A stretch of DNA of 64,000 nt from an uncultured Prevotella sp. (GCA_945873145.1 CAMCBZ010000004.1:1-64000); one strand, 5' to 3'; positions 34,306-42,477 are shown, counted from the first letter of the stretch. Notes: generated by a model from the letters alone, not told the origin. Program-made: numbers and translations.

Positions 34306-34360
34306 TACACTATACATTATACATTAATCATTTCTACACTATACATTATACATTAATCAT
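34306..34360 (+). repeat. Two direct 26-base repeats before cdaA
   Basis: A 26-base unit beginning TACACTATACATTATACATT occurs at 34306-34331 and again at 34335-34360, a 29-base step. The second copy ends inside the cdaA start codon, so the ribosome-binding region lies within the repeat. Confidence 0.75.
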
Positions 34361-35135
34361 GTTTTTTGAGTTTGGAATCAAGGATGTCATAGACATCTTT
34401 CTGGTCGCCCTGATGCTTTACTACATCTACCGGCTGATGAAGGAGAGCCGTTCACTGAACGTGTTCTATGGCATCATCGTGTTTGTCCTCATCTGGCTCT
34501 TCGTCTCCCAAGTGTTGGAGATGAAGCTCTTGGGCAGCATCCTCAGCCAGTTGGCCAGCGTGGGTGTCATCGGTCTTATCGTACTGTTTAAGGAAGAGAT
34601 CCGCAAGTTCCTCTATCAGTTAGGTGCCCATCAGCGCGTAAAGAGCATCATGCGCTTCTTCTCACAACGCAAGGACAACGGGCAGGACGAAGACAAAGAA
34701 ACCATCATGCCGATCGTGTGGGCGTGTATGGACATGGCGAAGAAAAAGGTGGGTGCCCTCATCGTCATCGAGCGGGCTACCCCTCTCGACGATATTGTGC
34801 AGACCGGTGAGCAGATCGACGCACGCGTCAACAAACTGCTGATAGAGAACATCTTCTTCAAGAACTCTCCGCTCCACGACGGTGCCATGATCGTCTCGAA
34901 GAAGCGCATCAAAGCGGCAGGATGCATCCTGCCTGTGAGTCACAACATGGACATACCCAAGGAGCTGGGCCTTCGCCACCGTGCCGCCATGGGCATCTCG
35001 CAGGATTCCGACGCCATCGCTGTGGTAGTATCAGAAGAGACGGGGCGCATCAGCGTGGCCATCAAAGGGCAGTTCCACCTGCGTCTCTCCGCCGAGGAGC
35101 TTGAGAGCATACTCGCAAAGGAGATGATTGGTTAA
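34359..35135 (+). CDS. cdaA: Diadenylate cyclase
   Basis: 258 residues. Three N-terminal membrane helices (about residues 5-80) are followed by a DisA_N cyclase domain with the catalytic motifs LHDGAM (about 173-178) and LRHRAAMGIS (about 207-216). It makes cyclic di-AMP from two ATP, at the inner-membrane surface. It lies after folP, a frequent neighbour in Bacteroidota. No CdaR-like regulator follows. The coupling of folP and cdaA expression is uncertain because a 127-base repeat-rich gap lies between. Confidence 0.94.
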   Translation: MFFEFGIKDVIDIFLVALMLYYIYRLMKESRSLNVFYGIIVFVLIWLFVSQVLEMKLLGSILSQLASVGVIGLIVLFKEEIRKFLYQLGAHQRVKSIMRFFSQRKDNGQDEDKETIMPIVWACMDMAKKKVGALIVIERATPLDDIVQTGEQIDARVNKLLIENIFFKNSPLHDGAMIVSKKRIKAAGCILPVSHNMDIPKELGLRHRAAMGISQDSDAIAVVVSEETGRISVAIKGQFHLRLSAEELESILAKEMIG

Positions 35136-35191
35136 CAAAGACTTTTAAACTGTTTTATTGATAAATATTGGGCTATAAGGAAAAAAAAGAT

Positions 35192-35199
35192 TAATTTTG
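35192..35199 (+). promoter_or_regulatory. -7 promoter box for the small gene-GNAT pair
   Basis: TAATTTTG matches TAnnTTTG, 39 bases before the ATG at 35239. A TTG about 21 bases upstream is a weak -33 candidate. Confidence 0.55.
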
Positions 35200-35238
35200 C
35201 AGTAGAATAACCAATTAATAAGGGAAGGAGAAACTATT

Positions 35239-35397
35239 ATGGCATTAGATATTAGACCTATACCCATTGTCACAGGAGCTGATGCAGACCGGTTTGTAGA
35301 GGCTGCGGCAGCAGCAGAGCGTCATCCCCACAAATGCAATGTTCAATTGTCACAGGGCGATTTCGATAAAATTATGGCTAAAGCTAAACTGGATTAA
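35239..35397 (+). CDS. 52-residue protein, probable partner/antitoxin of the GNAT toxin
   Basis: 52 residues, MALDIRPIPIVTGADADRFV to KAKLD, preceded by a good ribosome site (AGGGAAGGAG). It is not a recognisable ribbon-helix-helix protein like TacA. The middle ADRFVEAAAAAERH is a predicted helix. It ends three bases before the acetyltransferase start, so the genes are one operon with their own promoter. By position it would be the antitoxin. Its short length makes it easy to overlook. Confidence 0.7.
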   Translation: MALDIRPIPIVTGADADRFVEAAAAAERHPHKCNVQLSQGDFDKIMAKAKLD

Positions 35398-35400
35398 CAG

Positions 35401-35985
35401 ATGGGATTCCTTGCAGACCATTGTTCACTTCATCTCTTGACACGTGAAATTCTCGACACATGCCAACCTTTTTCTTGTGGAAATGTTGACTTGGACGAGT
35501 TCTTCATGGAAGACGCAATGCCATACAAAGAGAAACTGCTTGGAAAAACATATTGCTACCTTTTGGACGATGACCCTCGTATCATTGTTTGCGCATTTAC
35601 ACTTTCTAACGATAGCATCAAAGTAGACCAGCTACCTAACAGTAGAAAAAAGAAAATCAATGGCAGTATGCCTCGTGAAAAGCAGATGCGACGCTACCCG
35701 GCTGCTCTAATAGGACGCTTGGGCGTTAATATCGATTATGCAGGGAAAGGCATCGGCAGTGAATTGCTTGATTTCTTAAAGAAATGGTTTGTTCAGGCTG
35801 ATAATAAGACTGGATGCAGATATTTGATCGTTGATGCTTATAATATGCCTTCCGTCCTGCAATATTATCAAAGAAACAACTTCTGCTTTCTGTTTTCAAC
35901 GGAAGAGCAAGAAGCGACAAACTCTTCTATGCAACTGCCTTTAAAGACGAGATATATGTACTACGATTTAATACAAGTTCAATAG
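35401..35985 (+). CDS. GNAT acetyltransferase, toxin-like (TacT/AtaT-like)
   Basis: 194 residues. It has the layout of GNAT toxins that acetylate aminoacyl-tRNA: an early VDLDEFFMEDA segment, the acetyl-CoA loop GRLGVNIDYAGKGIGSELL at about residues 103-121, and a C-terminal SVLQYYQRNNF with a candidate catalytic tyrosine. It is preceded by a tiny gene three bases away. Acetylation of charged tRNA is known for the family; here it is inference. The pair is AT-rich and lies between cdaA and pta. Confidence 0.78.
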   Translation: MGFLADHCSLHLLTREILDTCQPFSCGNVDLDEFFMEDAMPYKEKLLGKTYCYLLDDDPRIIVCAFTLSNDSIKVDQLPNSRKKKINGSMPREKQMRRYPAALIGRLGVNIDYAGKGIGSELLDFLKKWFVQADNKTGCRYLIVDAYNMPSVLQYYQRNNFCFLFSTEEQEATNSSMQLPLKTRYMYYDLIQVQ

Positions 35986-36032
35986 TAACCATTTGATGAC
36001 AGAATACCAATCATATATATTAAAGAATAATT

Positions 36033-37076
36033 ATGAGTTTATTAGAGCAAATTGTTGCGCGTGCTAAAGCAAACAAGCAGCGCATCGTGCTCCCCGAAGC
36101 TGAAGAGGAGCGCACTCTGAAGGCTGCCGACCGCGTACTGGCCGACGACCTGGCCGACCTGATCTTGATCGGCAATCCCGAAAACATCCGTAAGGAAGCC
36201 AAAGAGTGGGGCCTCGCCAACATCGACAAGGCTACCATCGTCGACCCGCTGCACTGCGAGAAGACCGAGGAGTATGCTAACCTGCTGGCTGAGCTTCGCA
36301 AGAAAAAGGGCATGACCGTTGAGCAGGCCCGCGAGCTGGTAACGAAGAACAACCTCTATCTTGGCTGCATGATCATCAAGACCGGTGACGCTGACGGACA
36401 GATCTCCGGTGCGTTGAGCACTACGGGCGACACACTGCGTCCGGCTCTGCAGATCATCAAATGCGCTCCGGGCGTAACTTGTGTCAGCGGTGCTATGCTC
36501 CTCATCACTGACCAGAAGCAGTATGGCGAGGACGGTATCGTGGTCATGGGCGACGTGGCTGTCACTCCCAATCCTACGGCTGACCAGCTGGCTCAGATTG
36601 CATACTGCACAGCCGAGACCGCAAAGAGCGTGGCAGGCATCCAGGATCCCCGTGTGGCCATGCTGAGCTTCTCCACCAAAGGCTCTGCCAAGGATGCCAA
36701 GGACAAGGCTACGGGCAAGAGCGTCTACATCATCGACAAGGTCATCGACGCCACAAAGATTGCTCACGAGAAGTATCCTGAGCTGAAAGTCGACGGTGAG
36801 TTGCAGGCCGACGCGGCCCTCGTACCTTCTGTAGGTGAGTTCAAGGCTCCGGGCTCTCCGATTGCCGGACACGCCAATGTACTCGTTGTGCCTAATCTCG
36901 AAGTGGGCAACATCGGTTACAAACTTGTTCAGCGTCTTGGTGGCGCCATCGCTATCGGTCCTATCCTCCAGGGTATCGCTCGTCCTGTCAACGACCTCAG
37001 CCGTGGCTGCTCTGTCGATGACATCTACTACATGGTTGCCATCACTTCTTGCCAGGCCATGGACGCTAAGAAGTGA
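36033..37076 (+). CDS. pta: Phosphate acetyltransferase
   Basis: 347 residues, consisting of the PTA catalytic domain only (the short type, without the extra N-terminal domains of enterobacterial Pta). It carries RIVLPEAEEERTLKAADRVL at the N-terminus and, near the C-terminus, PNLEVGNIGYKLVQRLGGA and the GPILQGIARPVNDLSRG motif. It converts acetyl-CoA to acetyl-phosphate for AckA, 93 bases downstream. The gap holds a TGTTGAATG-type inverted repeat that may form a hairpin. Confidence 0.96.
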   Translation: MSLLEQIVARAKANKQRIVLPEAEEERTLKAADRVLADDLADLILIGNPENIRKEAKEWGLANIDKATIVDPLHCEKTEEYANLLAELRKKKGMTVEQARELVTKNNLYLGCMIIKTGDADGQISGALSTTGDTLRPALQIIKCAPGVTCVSGAMLLITDQKQYGEDGIVVMGDVAVTPNPTADQLAQIAYCTAETAKSVAGIQDPRVAMLSFSTKGSAKDAKDKATGKSVYIIDKVIDATKIAHEKYPELKVDGELQADAALVPSVGEFKAPGSPIAGHANVLVVPNLEVGNIGYKLVQRLGGAIAIGPILQGIARPVNDLSRGCSVDDIYYMVAITSCQAMDAKK

Positions 37077-37130
37077 TGAGTGATGAATGTTGAATGATGA
37101 ATGAATTCATCATTCAACACTCAACATTGT
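37077..37130 (+). repeat. TGTTGAATG-type inverted repeat between pta and ackA
   Basis: ATGTTGAATGATGAATGAA is followed by its near reverse complement (TTCATCATTCAACACTCAACAT), centred on GAATTC. It starts directly after the pta stop and could fold into a stem of about 20 bp. Confidence 0.7.
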
Positions 37131-37169
37131 TAATAACTCAACATTCCACACTAACAATCAACATTAAAG

Positions 37170-38375
37170 ATGAAGATTTTGGTTCTGAACTGCGGTAGCA
37201 GTTCCATTAAGTACAAGTTATACGACATGGCCGACGAGAGCGTACTGGCTCAGGGTGGCGCAGAGCGCATTGGTCTCGACGAGGCTTTTGTCAAAGTGAC
37301 GCTAAAAGACGGCTCTAAAGAGAAGATCATGCACGACATGCCGTCGCACAAAGAGGGCGTGAAGTTTGTGCTCGACCTCCTCGTTGATCCCAAGTACGGC
37401 TGTCTGAAGAGCCTCGACGAGATCGACGCTGTGGGACACCGTATCGTGCAGGGCGGTGACCTCTTTGAGAAGAGCTGTATCGTCACTCCCGAGGTGGAGA
37501 AAGGCATTGAGAGCCTCATCGACCTCGCACCGGTACACAACAAGGGCCACTTGGCAGGCCTGCGCGCTGTCGATGCCCTCATGCCCGGTACACCACAGGT
37601 GACAGTGTTCGACAATGCATTCCACAGCACCATGCCGCCGTATGCTTATCTCTACGCTGTGCCCTACGAGTTCTATACCAAGTGGCACGTACGTCGCTAT
37701 GGTTTCCACGGCACCTCTCACCGCTATGTCTCTCAGCGCGTGTGCGAGTTCCTCGGCGTGGACATCAAGACACAGAAGATCATCACCTGCCACATCGGCA
37801 ACGGCGCCAGCGTGGCTGCCGTGAAGTATGGCAAGGTCATCGACACCTCTATGGGTCTGACTCCGCTGGCCGGACTGATGATGGGCAGCCGCTCTGGCGA
37901 CATCGACCCGTCTGCCGTCACCTATCTGATGCAGAAGACCGGTATGGGACCACAGGAGATGGCCGACTTCCTCAACAAGCAGAGCGGTGTGCTCGGCATC
38001 ACGGGCATCTCCAGCGACATGCGTGAGATCGAGAACGCCGACAACGAAGGCAACGAGCGCGCTCATCTCGCACTGCAGATGTACAACTATCGCATCAAGA
38101 AATACATCGGTGCATACGCTGCTGCCATGAACGGTGTCGACATCATCGTGTGGACTGCCGGCGTGGGCGAGAACCAGGAAGGCGTGCGCTGGGATGCATG
38201 CTCCGGTCTGGAGTACCTCGGCGTGAAGATGGACAAGGAGCGCAACCACGTGCGCTCGAAGGAGCAGATCCTCTCTACCGACGACTCCAAGGTGAAGGTG
38301 GTGATGATTCCTACCGACGAGGAGATTGTCATTGCCCGCGACACACGCGACCTCGTAGAGGCACAGAAGAAGTAA
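37170..38375 (+). CDS. ackA: Acetate kinase
   Basis: 401 residues, the usual length of the ASKHA-fold enzyme. The N-terminal LNCGSSSIKYKLY is the phosphate-binding signature. The second signature is RYGFHGTSHRYVSQ, and the adenosine site has CHIGNGASVAAV and GLMMGSRSGDID. It turns acetyl-phosphate and ADP into acetate and ATP, the main substrate-level ATP step of fermentative Bacteroidota. It forms an operon with pta and ends at a strong terminator (38391-38427). Confidence 0.97.
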   Translation: MKILVLNCGSSSIKYKLYDMADESVLAQGGAERIGLDEAFVKVTLKDGSKEKIMHDMPSHKEGVKFVLDLLVDPKYGCLKSLDEIDAVGHRIVQGGDLFEKSCIVTPEVEKGIESLIDLAPVHNKGHLAGLRAVDALMPGTPQVTVFDNAFHSTMPPYAYLYAVPYEFYTKWHVRRYGFHGTSHRYVSQRVCEFLGVDIKTQKIITCHIGNGASVAAVKYGKVIDTSMGLTPLAGLMMGSRSGDIDPSAVTYLMQKTGMGPQEMADFLNKQSGVLGITGISSDMREIENADNEGNERAHLALQMYNYRIKKYIGAYAAAMNGVDIIVWTAGVGENQEGVRWDACSGLEYLGVKMDKERNHVRSKEQILSTDDSKVKVVMIPTDEEIVIARDTRDLVEAQKK

Positions 38376-38390
38376 TATCGCAACCTACAA

Positions 38391-38427
38391 AAAGGCGGAC
38401 ACCCACGATGGGCTGTCCGCCTTTTTT
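38391..38427 (+). terminator. Terminator of pta-ackA
   Basis: AAAGGCGGACA and TGTCCGCCTTT form an 11-bp stem followed by a T-run, 15 bases after the ackA stop. Confidence 0.9.
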
Positions 38428-38483
38428 AGTTTTCAACGATAACATAAGTTTTCTACCATAAGTAATAATAAGGAGTAAGGGAA

Positions 38484-39521
38484 ATGAAGATTGTTACATT
38501 CGGGGAAATCATGCTGCGCCTGTCCAAGCACGGAGCCATGCGGCTGACGCAGGGCAACTCTTTCGATGCCAACTATGGAGGCTCCGAGGCCAATGTGGCC
38601 GTGAGCCTGGCGATGCTCGGCGACGACGTGGAGTATGTCACGCGCGTGCCCGACAATGCCATCGGCGAGGCCGCACTCATGCATCTAAGGGAATATGGTG
38701 TCGACGTGCGCCATTCGGTGAAGGGCGGCAAACGGCTGGGTACCTACTATTTCGAGCCTTCTGCCGCCATGCGCTCGTCGAGAGTGGTCTATGACCGCGA
38801 TGACTCTGCTTTCAACACCTTGTCGTTCGGCGACATCGACTGGGCACCAATATTGAAGGAAGTAGGACTGTTTCACTGTTCAGGAATCACCTGCGCTACG
38901 AGTCAGGCAGCTCTCGACACCACGATGGATGCCGTGCGCCGGGCCTTTGAAAGTGGCGTAGAACTCACCTGCGACATCAACTACCGTGGCAACCTGTGGA
39001 AATATCCAGGGGCCAACGCCCGCAAGGCTCTCGACGAACTCATGCAGTACAGCTCGTTTATCTTTGGCGACCAAAACGAGTGGTACGTGGCCAGCGGCCT
39101 CGATCCCATTCCTTTCACGGCCTTGGACGAGAGCTATCAGTTTGACCTGGATGCTTACCGCCGCTATTTTGACCGGCTCCACAAGATGTTCCCGCGGGCT
39201 GAGCGCATGCTCATGGCGCACCGCAACCAACTCTCGTTCCAGCATCATGTCAATGCCGGAGTGCTGTGGGTCAACGGTGAAATCTACACTTCGCGTATCT
39301 ACGACATCCGGCCTATCGTTGACCAGATGGGCGTGGGCGATGCCTGGGTGGCCGCGTTTATCCATGCCCGCCACCGCTGGCCCGATGATGACCGTCACTG
39401 TCTGGAGTTCTCCACGGCAGCCGCATCTCTGAAAAACACCGTTCCCGGTGATCAGAACTTAGTGAGTGAGCAGGAGATCCTTGCTGCTATGCAAGGAGGC
39501 AACGGTCGTATCGACCGATAA
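38484..39521 (+). CDS. kdgK: PfkB family sugar kinase, probable 2-dehydro-3-deoxygluconokinase
   Basis: 345 residues. It has a ribokinase fold with KIVTFGEIMLRLSKHG and NYGGSEANVAVSLAMLG at the N-terminus and the anion-hole/catalytic motif QMGVGDAWVAAF near residue 285, where GVGD replaces the usual GAGD. The overall pattern fits Bacteroidota KDG kinases, which phosphorylate 2-keto-3-deoxygluconate in uronic-acid breakdown. That would suit the GH28 enzymes at 13.8-22.2 kb, but it is not in the same locus. It is monocistronic. The sugar specificity is inferred. Confidence 0.8.
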   Translation: MKIVTFGEIMLRLSKHGAMRLTQGNSFDANYGGSEANVAVSLAMLGDDVEYVTRVPDNAIGEAALMHLREYGVDVRHSVKGGKRLGTYYFEPSAAMRSSRVVYDRDDSAFNTLSFGDIDWAPILKEVGLFHCSGITCATSQAALDTTMDAVRRAFESGVELTCDINYRGNLWKYPGANARKALDELMQYSSFIFGDQNEWYVASGLDPIPFTALDESYQFDLDAYRRYFDRLHKMFPRAERMLMAHRNQLSFQHHVNAGVLWVNGEIYTSRIYDIRPIVDQMGVGDAWVAAFIHARHRWPDDDRHCLEFSTAAASLKNTVPGDQNLVSEQEILAAMQGGNGRIDR

Positions 39522-39536
39522 AAACGTCATCAATTA

Positions 39537-39631
39537 GATGGTCAAACGTTCGTTGTACGTTTGGTCAAACGTTCGTTTAACTATATGTATAACATTCGTT
39601 TGACCAATGGTCAAACGAACGTTTGACCATC
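39537..39631. repeat. Nested inverted repeats built from a TGGTCAAACG motif
   Basis: GATGGTCAAACGTTCGTT (39537-39554) is repeated inverted at 39614-39631. TTCGTTTGACCA / TGGTCAAACGAA (39595-39619) form a palindrome with a 1-base centre. TGGTCAAACG-AA-CGTTTGACCA (39608-39629) form another. A further direct copy lies near 39562. In all, five copies of GGTCAAACG lie within 95 bases, in alternating orientation. Confidence 0.85.
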
Positions 39632-39720
39632 TTCAAACTGCTTTTTTTGCAATAACAAAGCACAATTTTGATGATTATACAACCATACGATGAGTAGAAC
39701 TCATGAGTATAGTAAAATAA

Positions 39721-39768
39721 AAAGCGTGGCGACCACCTGCTTATCATTGTGGTCGCCACGCTTTTTTT
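39721..39768. terminator. Bidirectional terminator between kdgK and lpxH
   Basis: AAAGCGTGGCGACCAC (39721-39736) pairs perfectly with GTGGTCGCCACGCTTT (39749-39764), with T-run and A-run flanks. It serves two convergent genes. Confidence 0.9.
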
Positions 39769-39795
39769 TGTAGCTTCTATCTCCTTATCCGATGA

Positions 39796-40569
39796 TTACG
39801 GTTTGCTTTCGCCCTCGACATATTCCTCAAGCAGCAGATGCTCGCCATCGAAGACGGCATAGGTGAACTGCGAGATCCAATCGCCGAGAATCAGCATCCG
39901 TGCCTTGCGGTTAAGCGTCAGCTCCAGTTCTATATGACGATGTCCATAGATGAAGTAGTCGATGTCGGGGTGCGTCTTCATATATTCCTTTGTCCACAAC
40001 ACCAGGTACTCTTTGTCCTCGCCCATATAGGGAGGCTCCTTTCCGTCGGCGCGTTTCAGACGGCTATGCTTGGCCCAGTTGAGACCCAGTTGCATGCCCC
40101 ACCAAGGATGGAAGAAGTTGAGCAGACGCTGACAGCCACGGTTGTGAAAGATCTTGCGCAGGAGTTTGAACTTGTTGTCGGGGTCACCCAGTCCGTCGCC
40201 GTGCGCCAAATAGAACTCCTTGCCGTAGATTTCTGTTGTCAGCGGATGGCGGTGAAGGATCACTCCGCACTCCTCCTCAAGATAGCCATACGTCCATATA
40301 TCGTGATTGCCGGTGAAGAAATGCACCTCCACGCCCATGTCGGTCAACTCCGAGATCTTGCCTAAGAAACGCGTAAAGCCCTTCGGCACCACATATTTAT
40401 ACTCGTCCCAAAAGTCAAACATGTCGCCGAGCATATACACGGCGGCCGCCTTGTCCTTGATGCTGTCAAGGAAACGTACCAGCCGTCGCTCTTGGGTACG
40501 GCGGTGAGGAATGGCCAGCGACCCTAAGTGTGCATCGGATAAAAAGTATATGTTCTTTCTCATAGCCAT
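39796..40569 (-). CDS. lpxH: UDP-2,3-diacylglucosamine diphosphatase
   Basis: 257 residues from the ATG at 40569; a start at 40563 (MRKNIYFLSD) is also possible, and a TTG just upstream is not favoured. It is a metallophosphoesterase with FLSDAHLG, LGDMFDFWDEY, FTGNHD, LAHGDGLG and YGHRH, the five blocks that bind two manganese ions. LpxH removes UMP from UDP-diacylglucosamine in lipid A synthesis. It is probably co-transcribed with the DUF59 gene upstream, with TGTTGAATG-type repeats between them. Confidence 0.9.
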   Translation of the reverse strand: MAMRKNIYFLSDAHLGSLAIPHRRTQERRLVRFLDSIKDKAAAVYMLGDMFDFWDEYKYVVPKGFTRFLGKISELTDMGVEVHFFTGNHDIWTYGYLEEECGVILHRHPLTTEIYGKEFYLAHGDGLGDPDNKFKLLRKIFHNRGCQRLLNFFHPWWGMQLGLNWAKHSRLKRADGKEPPYMGEDKEYLVLWTKEYMKTHPDIDYFIYGHRHIELELTLNRKARMLILGDWISQFTYAVFDGEHLLLEEYVEGESKP

Positions 40570-40589
40570 CAAAGTTTTGTTAAATATTC

Positions 40590-40625
40590 AACTTCCTTCC
40601 TTCATCACTCAACATTCAACATTGA
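40590..40625 (-). repeat. TGTTGAATG-type repeat at the DUF59 gene 3' end
   Basis: The minus strand reads AATGTTGAATGTTGAGTGAT directly after the stop of the DUF59 gene, in the same orientation relative to the gene as at folP and pta. Confidence 0.6.
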
Positions 40626-40626
40626 C

Positions 40627-40947
40627 TCAGTCCAGTCCCAGCTCCACTTTTGCTTCCTCACTCATCATGCTCTGATCCCAAACAGGCTCAAAGACCAGGT
40701 TGACGTTGGCGGCTTTCACACCTTCCACGCTCTCTACTTTTGTGCGCACGTCCTCAAGGATGAAGTCTGCAGCGGGGCAGGACGGTGCCGTGAAAGTCAT
40801 GTCCATGTCGACCGTACCGTCGTCTTTCACGTCAATCTTGTAGATCATGCCAAGGTTCCAAATGTCTACCGGAATCTCTGGATCGTACACGGTTTTCAGC
40901 ACATCCACGATGCGCTCTTCTATCTTTGTCTTTTCTTCTTGTGTCAT
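40627..40947 (-). CDS. DUF59/MIP18 family iron-sulfur assembly protein
   Basis: 106 residues. It shows the family pattern VYDPEIPVDIWNLGMIYKID at about residues 20-39 and TAPSCPAADFI at about 53-63, where the cysteine is the conserved reactive residue. SufT/PaaD-like proteins of this family help to assemble or insert Fe-S clusters. No suf genes are in the window. It lies upstream of lpxH on the minus strand. The 315 bases between it and argR hold the argR promoter at the argR end; nothing else recognisable was seen there. Confidence 0.88.
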   Translation of the reverse strand: MTQEEKTKIEERIVDVLKTVYDPEIPVDIWNLGMIYKIDVKDDGTVDMDMTFTAPSCPAADFILEDVRTKVESVEGVKAANVNLVFEPVWDQSMMSEEAKVELGLD

Positions 40948-41201
40948 CTTATCTATTACTTATATTATATAATGTGTATAGTTGATGTTGCGAATTTAAT
41001 AAAAAGTTTCCAATCTGCCAAAGAAAAGCAAGCTTTAGCACTAAAATCTTAACAGAAATCTTGACTTAGCACAAGCAACAAACCGGCTTGCTGCCATACT
41101 CAGAGACGCTTCACGAAATGGAGATAATGGATAAATATTAGTATGTGTATGCAATTACCACAACGAAATATCATCGTTTTTGATAGAAAAATGAGATTTT
41201 A

Positions 41202-41233
41202 TTTGGTTTGTATCATTATTTTGTGTATTTTTG
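41202..41233 (+). promoter_or_regulatory. Promoter of the argR operon
   Basis: TTTG at 41202-41205 and TATTTTTG at 41226-41233, 20 bases apart, 29 bases before the argR ATG. An ArgR operator would be expected here, but I cannot assign one with confidence. Confidence 0.65.
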
Positions 41234-41262
41234 CAACCAGTTAAAGAATAAATATCCAATAT

Positions 41263-41733
41263 ATGAAGATCAAAGACCGACGGCTCGAAGCTATCAAGCT
41301 GATCATTTCCAGTAAGGAAATAGGCAGCCAGGAGGAATTGCTGGATGAGCTGAAACAAGAAGGCTTCCTGCTCACCCAGGCCACACTGAGCCGTGACCTC
41401 AAGCAGCTGAAAGTCGCTAAGGCTGCCAGCATGAACGGACACTACGTCTATGTGCTGCCCAACGAGACGATGTACAAGCGCGTCCACCATCCGCTGCCCG
41501 CCAACGAGATGATGGGCACGCCAGGCTTCCAGTCGATACGCTTCTCACGCAACATCGGCGTCATCCGCACCCGACCGGGATATGCCAGTTCCATTGCCTA
41601 CAACATCGACAACAGCGACATTCCCGAGATCCTCGGCACCATCGCCGGCGACGACACCATCATCATCGTCCTCAAAGAGGGTACGGACAGAAAAGCCATT
41701 TCAGAATGCCTCAACGACATCATGCTGGAATAA
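41263..41733 (+). CDS. argR: Arginine repressor ArgR
   Basis: 156 residues. The N-terminal winged helix contains RRLEAIKLIISSKEIGSQEE and the recognition part LTQATLSRDLKQLKVAKA. The C-terminal oligomerisation/arginine-binding domain has GTIAGDDTIIIVLKEGTD with the paired Asp residues that bind arginine. As a hexamer with arginine it should repress the arg genes downstream, and itself. It is the first gene of the arginine/proline operon. Confidence 0.96.
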   Translation: MKIKDRRLEAIKLIISSKEIGSQEELLDELKQEGFLLTQATLSRDLKQLKVAKAASMNGHYVYVLPNETMYKRVHHPLPANEMMGTPGFQSIRFSRNIGVIRTRPGYASSIAYNIDNSDIPEILGTIAGDDTIIIVLKEGTDRKAISECLNDIMLE

Positions 41734-41769
41734 ACATTCAGATAAGACAAGATTATAGATAACAACACC

Positions 41770-42366
41770 ATGGAAGAAATCAAAGTGATGGTGGCCGACG
41801 AGAGTCATATCAAATATGTCGACACCATACTGAAAACCATCGCCGACGCAGCAAAGGTCCGCGGCACCGGCATCGCCAAGCGCTCGCCGGAGTACGTGGC
41901 TACAAAGATGAAAGAGGCCAAGGCGGTCATCGCCCTGCAAGGCGAGAAGTTCGCCGGATTCAGCTACATCGAGACCTGGGGCAATAAGCACTATGTCACC
42001 ACCTCGGGACTGATCGTCCACCCTGACTTCCGAGGTATGGGTGTGGCTAAGCGCATCAAGAACCTCACCTTCACCCTCGCACGCGTCCGATGGCCCCATG
42101 CCAAGATCTTCTCGCTGACCAGCGGGTCTGCGGTGATGAAGATGAACACACAGCTAGGGTATCTTCCCGTGACCTTCAACGACCTCACCGATGACGAGAG
42201 CTTCTGGCGGGGATGTGAGGGCTGCATCAACAGCGACATCCTCCACCGCACCAACCGCCGCTACTGCATCTGCACCGCCATGCTCTTTGATCCGGAAGAG
42301 CAGCTACCTGCACGTATACCGGAAGAGGTCATGGAGCGAATCCGACGAATCGAGGCCCTCCCCTAG
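41770..42366 (+). CDS. GNAT acyltransferase, probable N-succinylglutamate/N-acetylglutamate synthase
   Basis: 198 residues. It is a GNAT fold with GLIVHPDFRGMGVAKRIKN (acyl-CoA loop, about residues 78-96). Its position after argR and before argG matches the Bacteroides gene that genetic studies, as I recall them, link to the first step of arginine synthesis by N-acylation of glutamate. The carbamoyltransferase downstream is the N-succinylornithine type, so succinyl-CoA is the likely donor. The last residues (EALP, stop) are encoded inside the first G/C-rich palindromic element, so its natural 3' end may have been altered. Confidence 0.8.
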   Translation: MEEIKVMVADESHIKYVDTILKTIADAAKVRGTGIAKRSPEYVATKMKEAKAVIALQGEKFAGFSYIETWGNKHYVTTSGLIVHPDFRGMGVAKRIKNLTFTLARVRWPHAKIFSLTSGSAVMKMNTQLGYLPVTFNDLTDDESFWRGCEGCINSDILHRTNRRYCICTAMLFDPEEQLPARIPEEVMERIRRIEALP

Positions 42367-42424
42367 CCCCTCCCGAGGGAGGGGAATGGGGCCCACCCCT
42401 AACCCCTCCCGTGGGAGGGGAATG
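42356..42424 (-). repeat. Two G/C-rich palindromic elements (copies A and B)
   Basis: The core CCCCTCCC-nn-GGGAGGGG occurs at 42367-42384 (GA centre) and 42403-42420 (GT centre), 36 bases apart. Both are followed by AATGG and preceded by a C-rich arm. On the minus strand they have the same orientation as copy C on the plus strand, so A/B and C are inverted around the DUF559 gene. Confidence 0.85.
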
Positions 42425-42477
42425 GCAAAACCACAATACATAATATAAATAATACATAATATATAATATAGGAGTAG

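Noticed and set aside
41101..41233. ArgR operator upstream of argR
   Set aside because: AT-rich partial palindromes can be found, but none is clear enough to call without a position-weight search.
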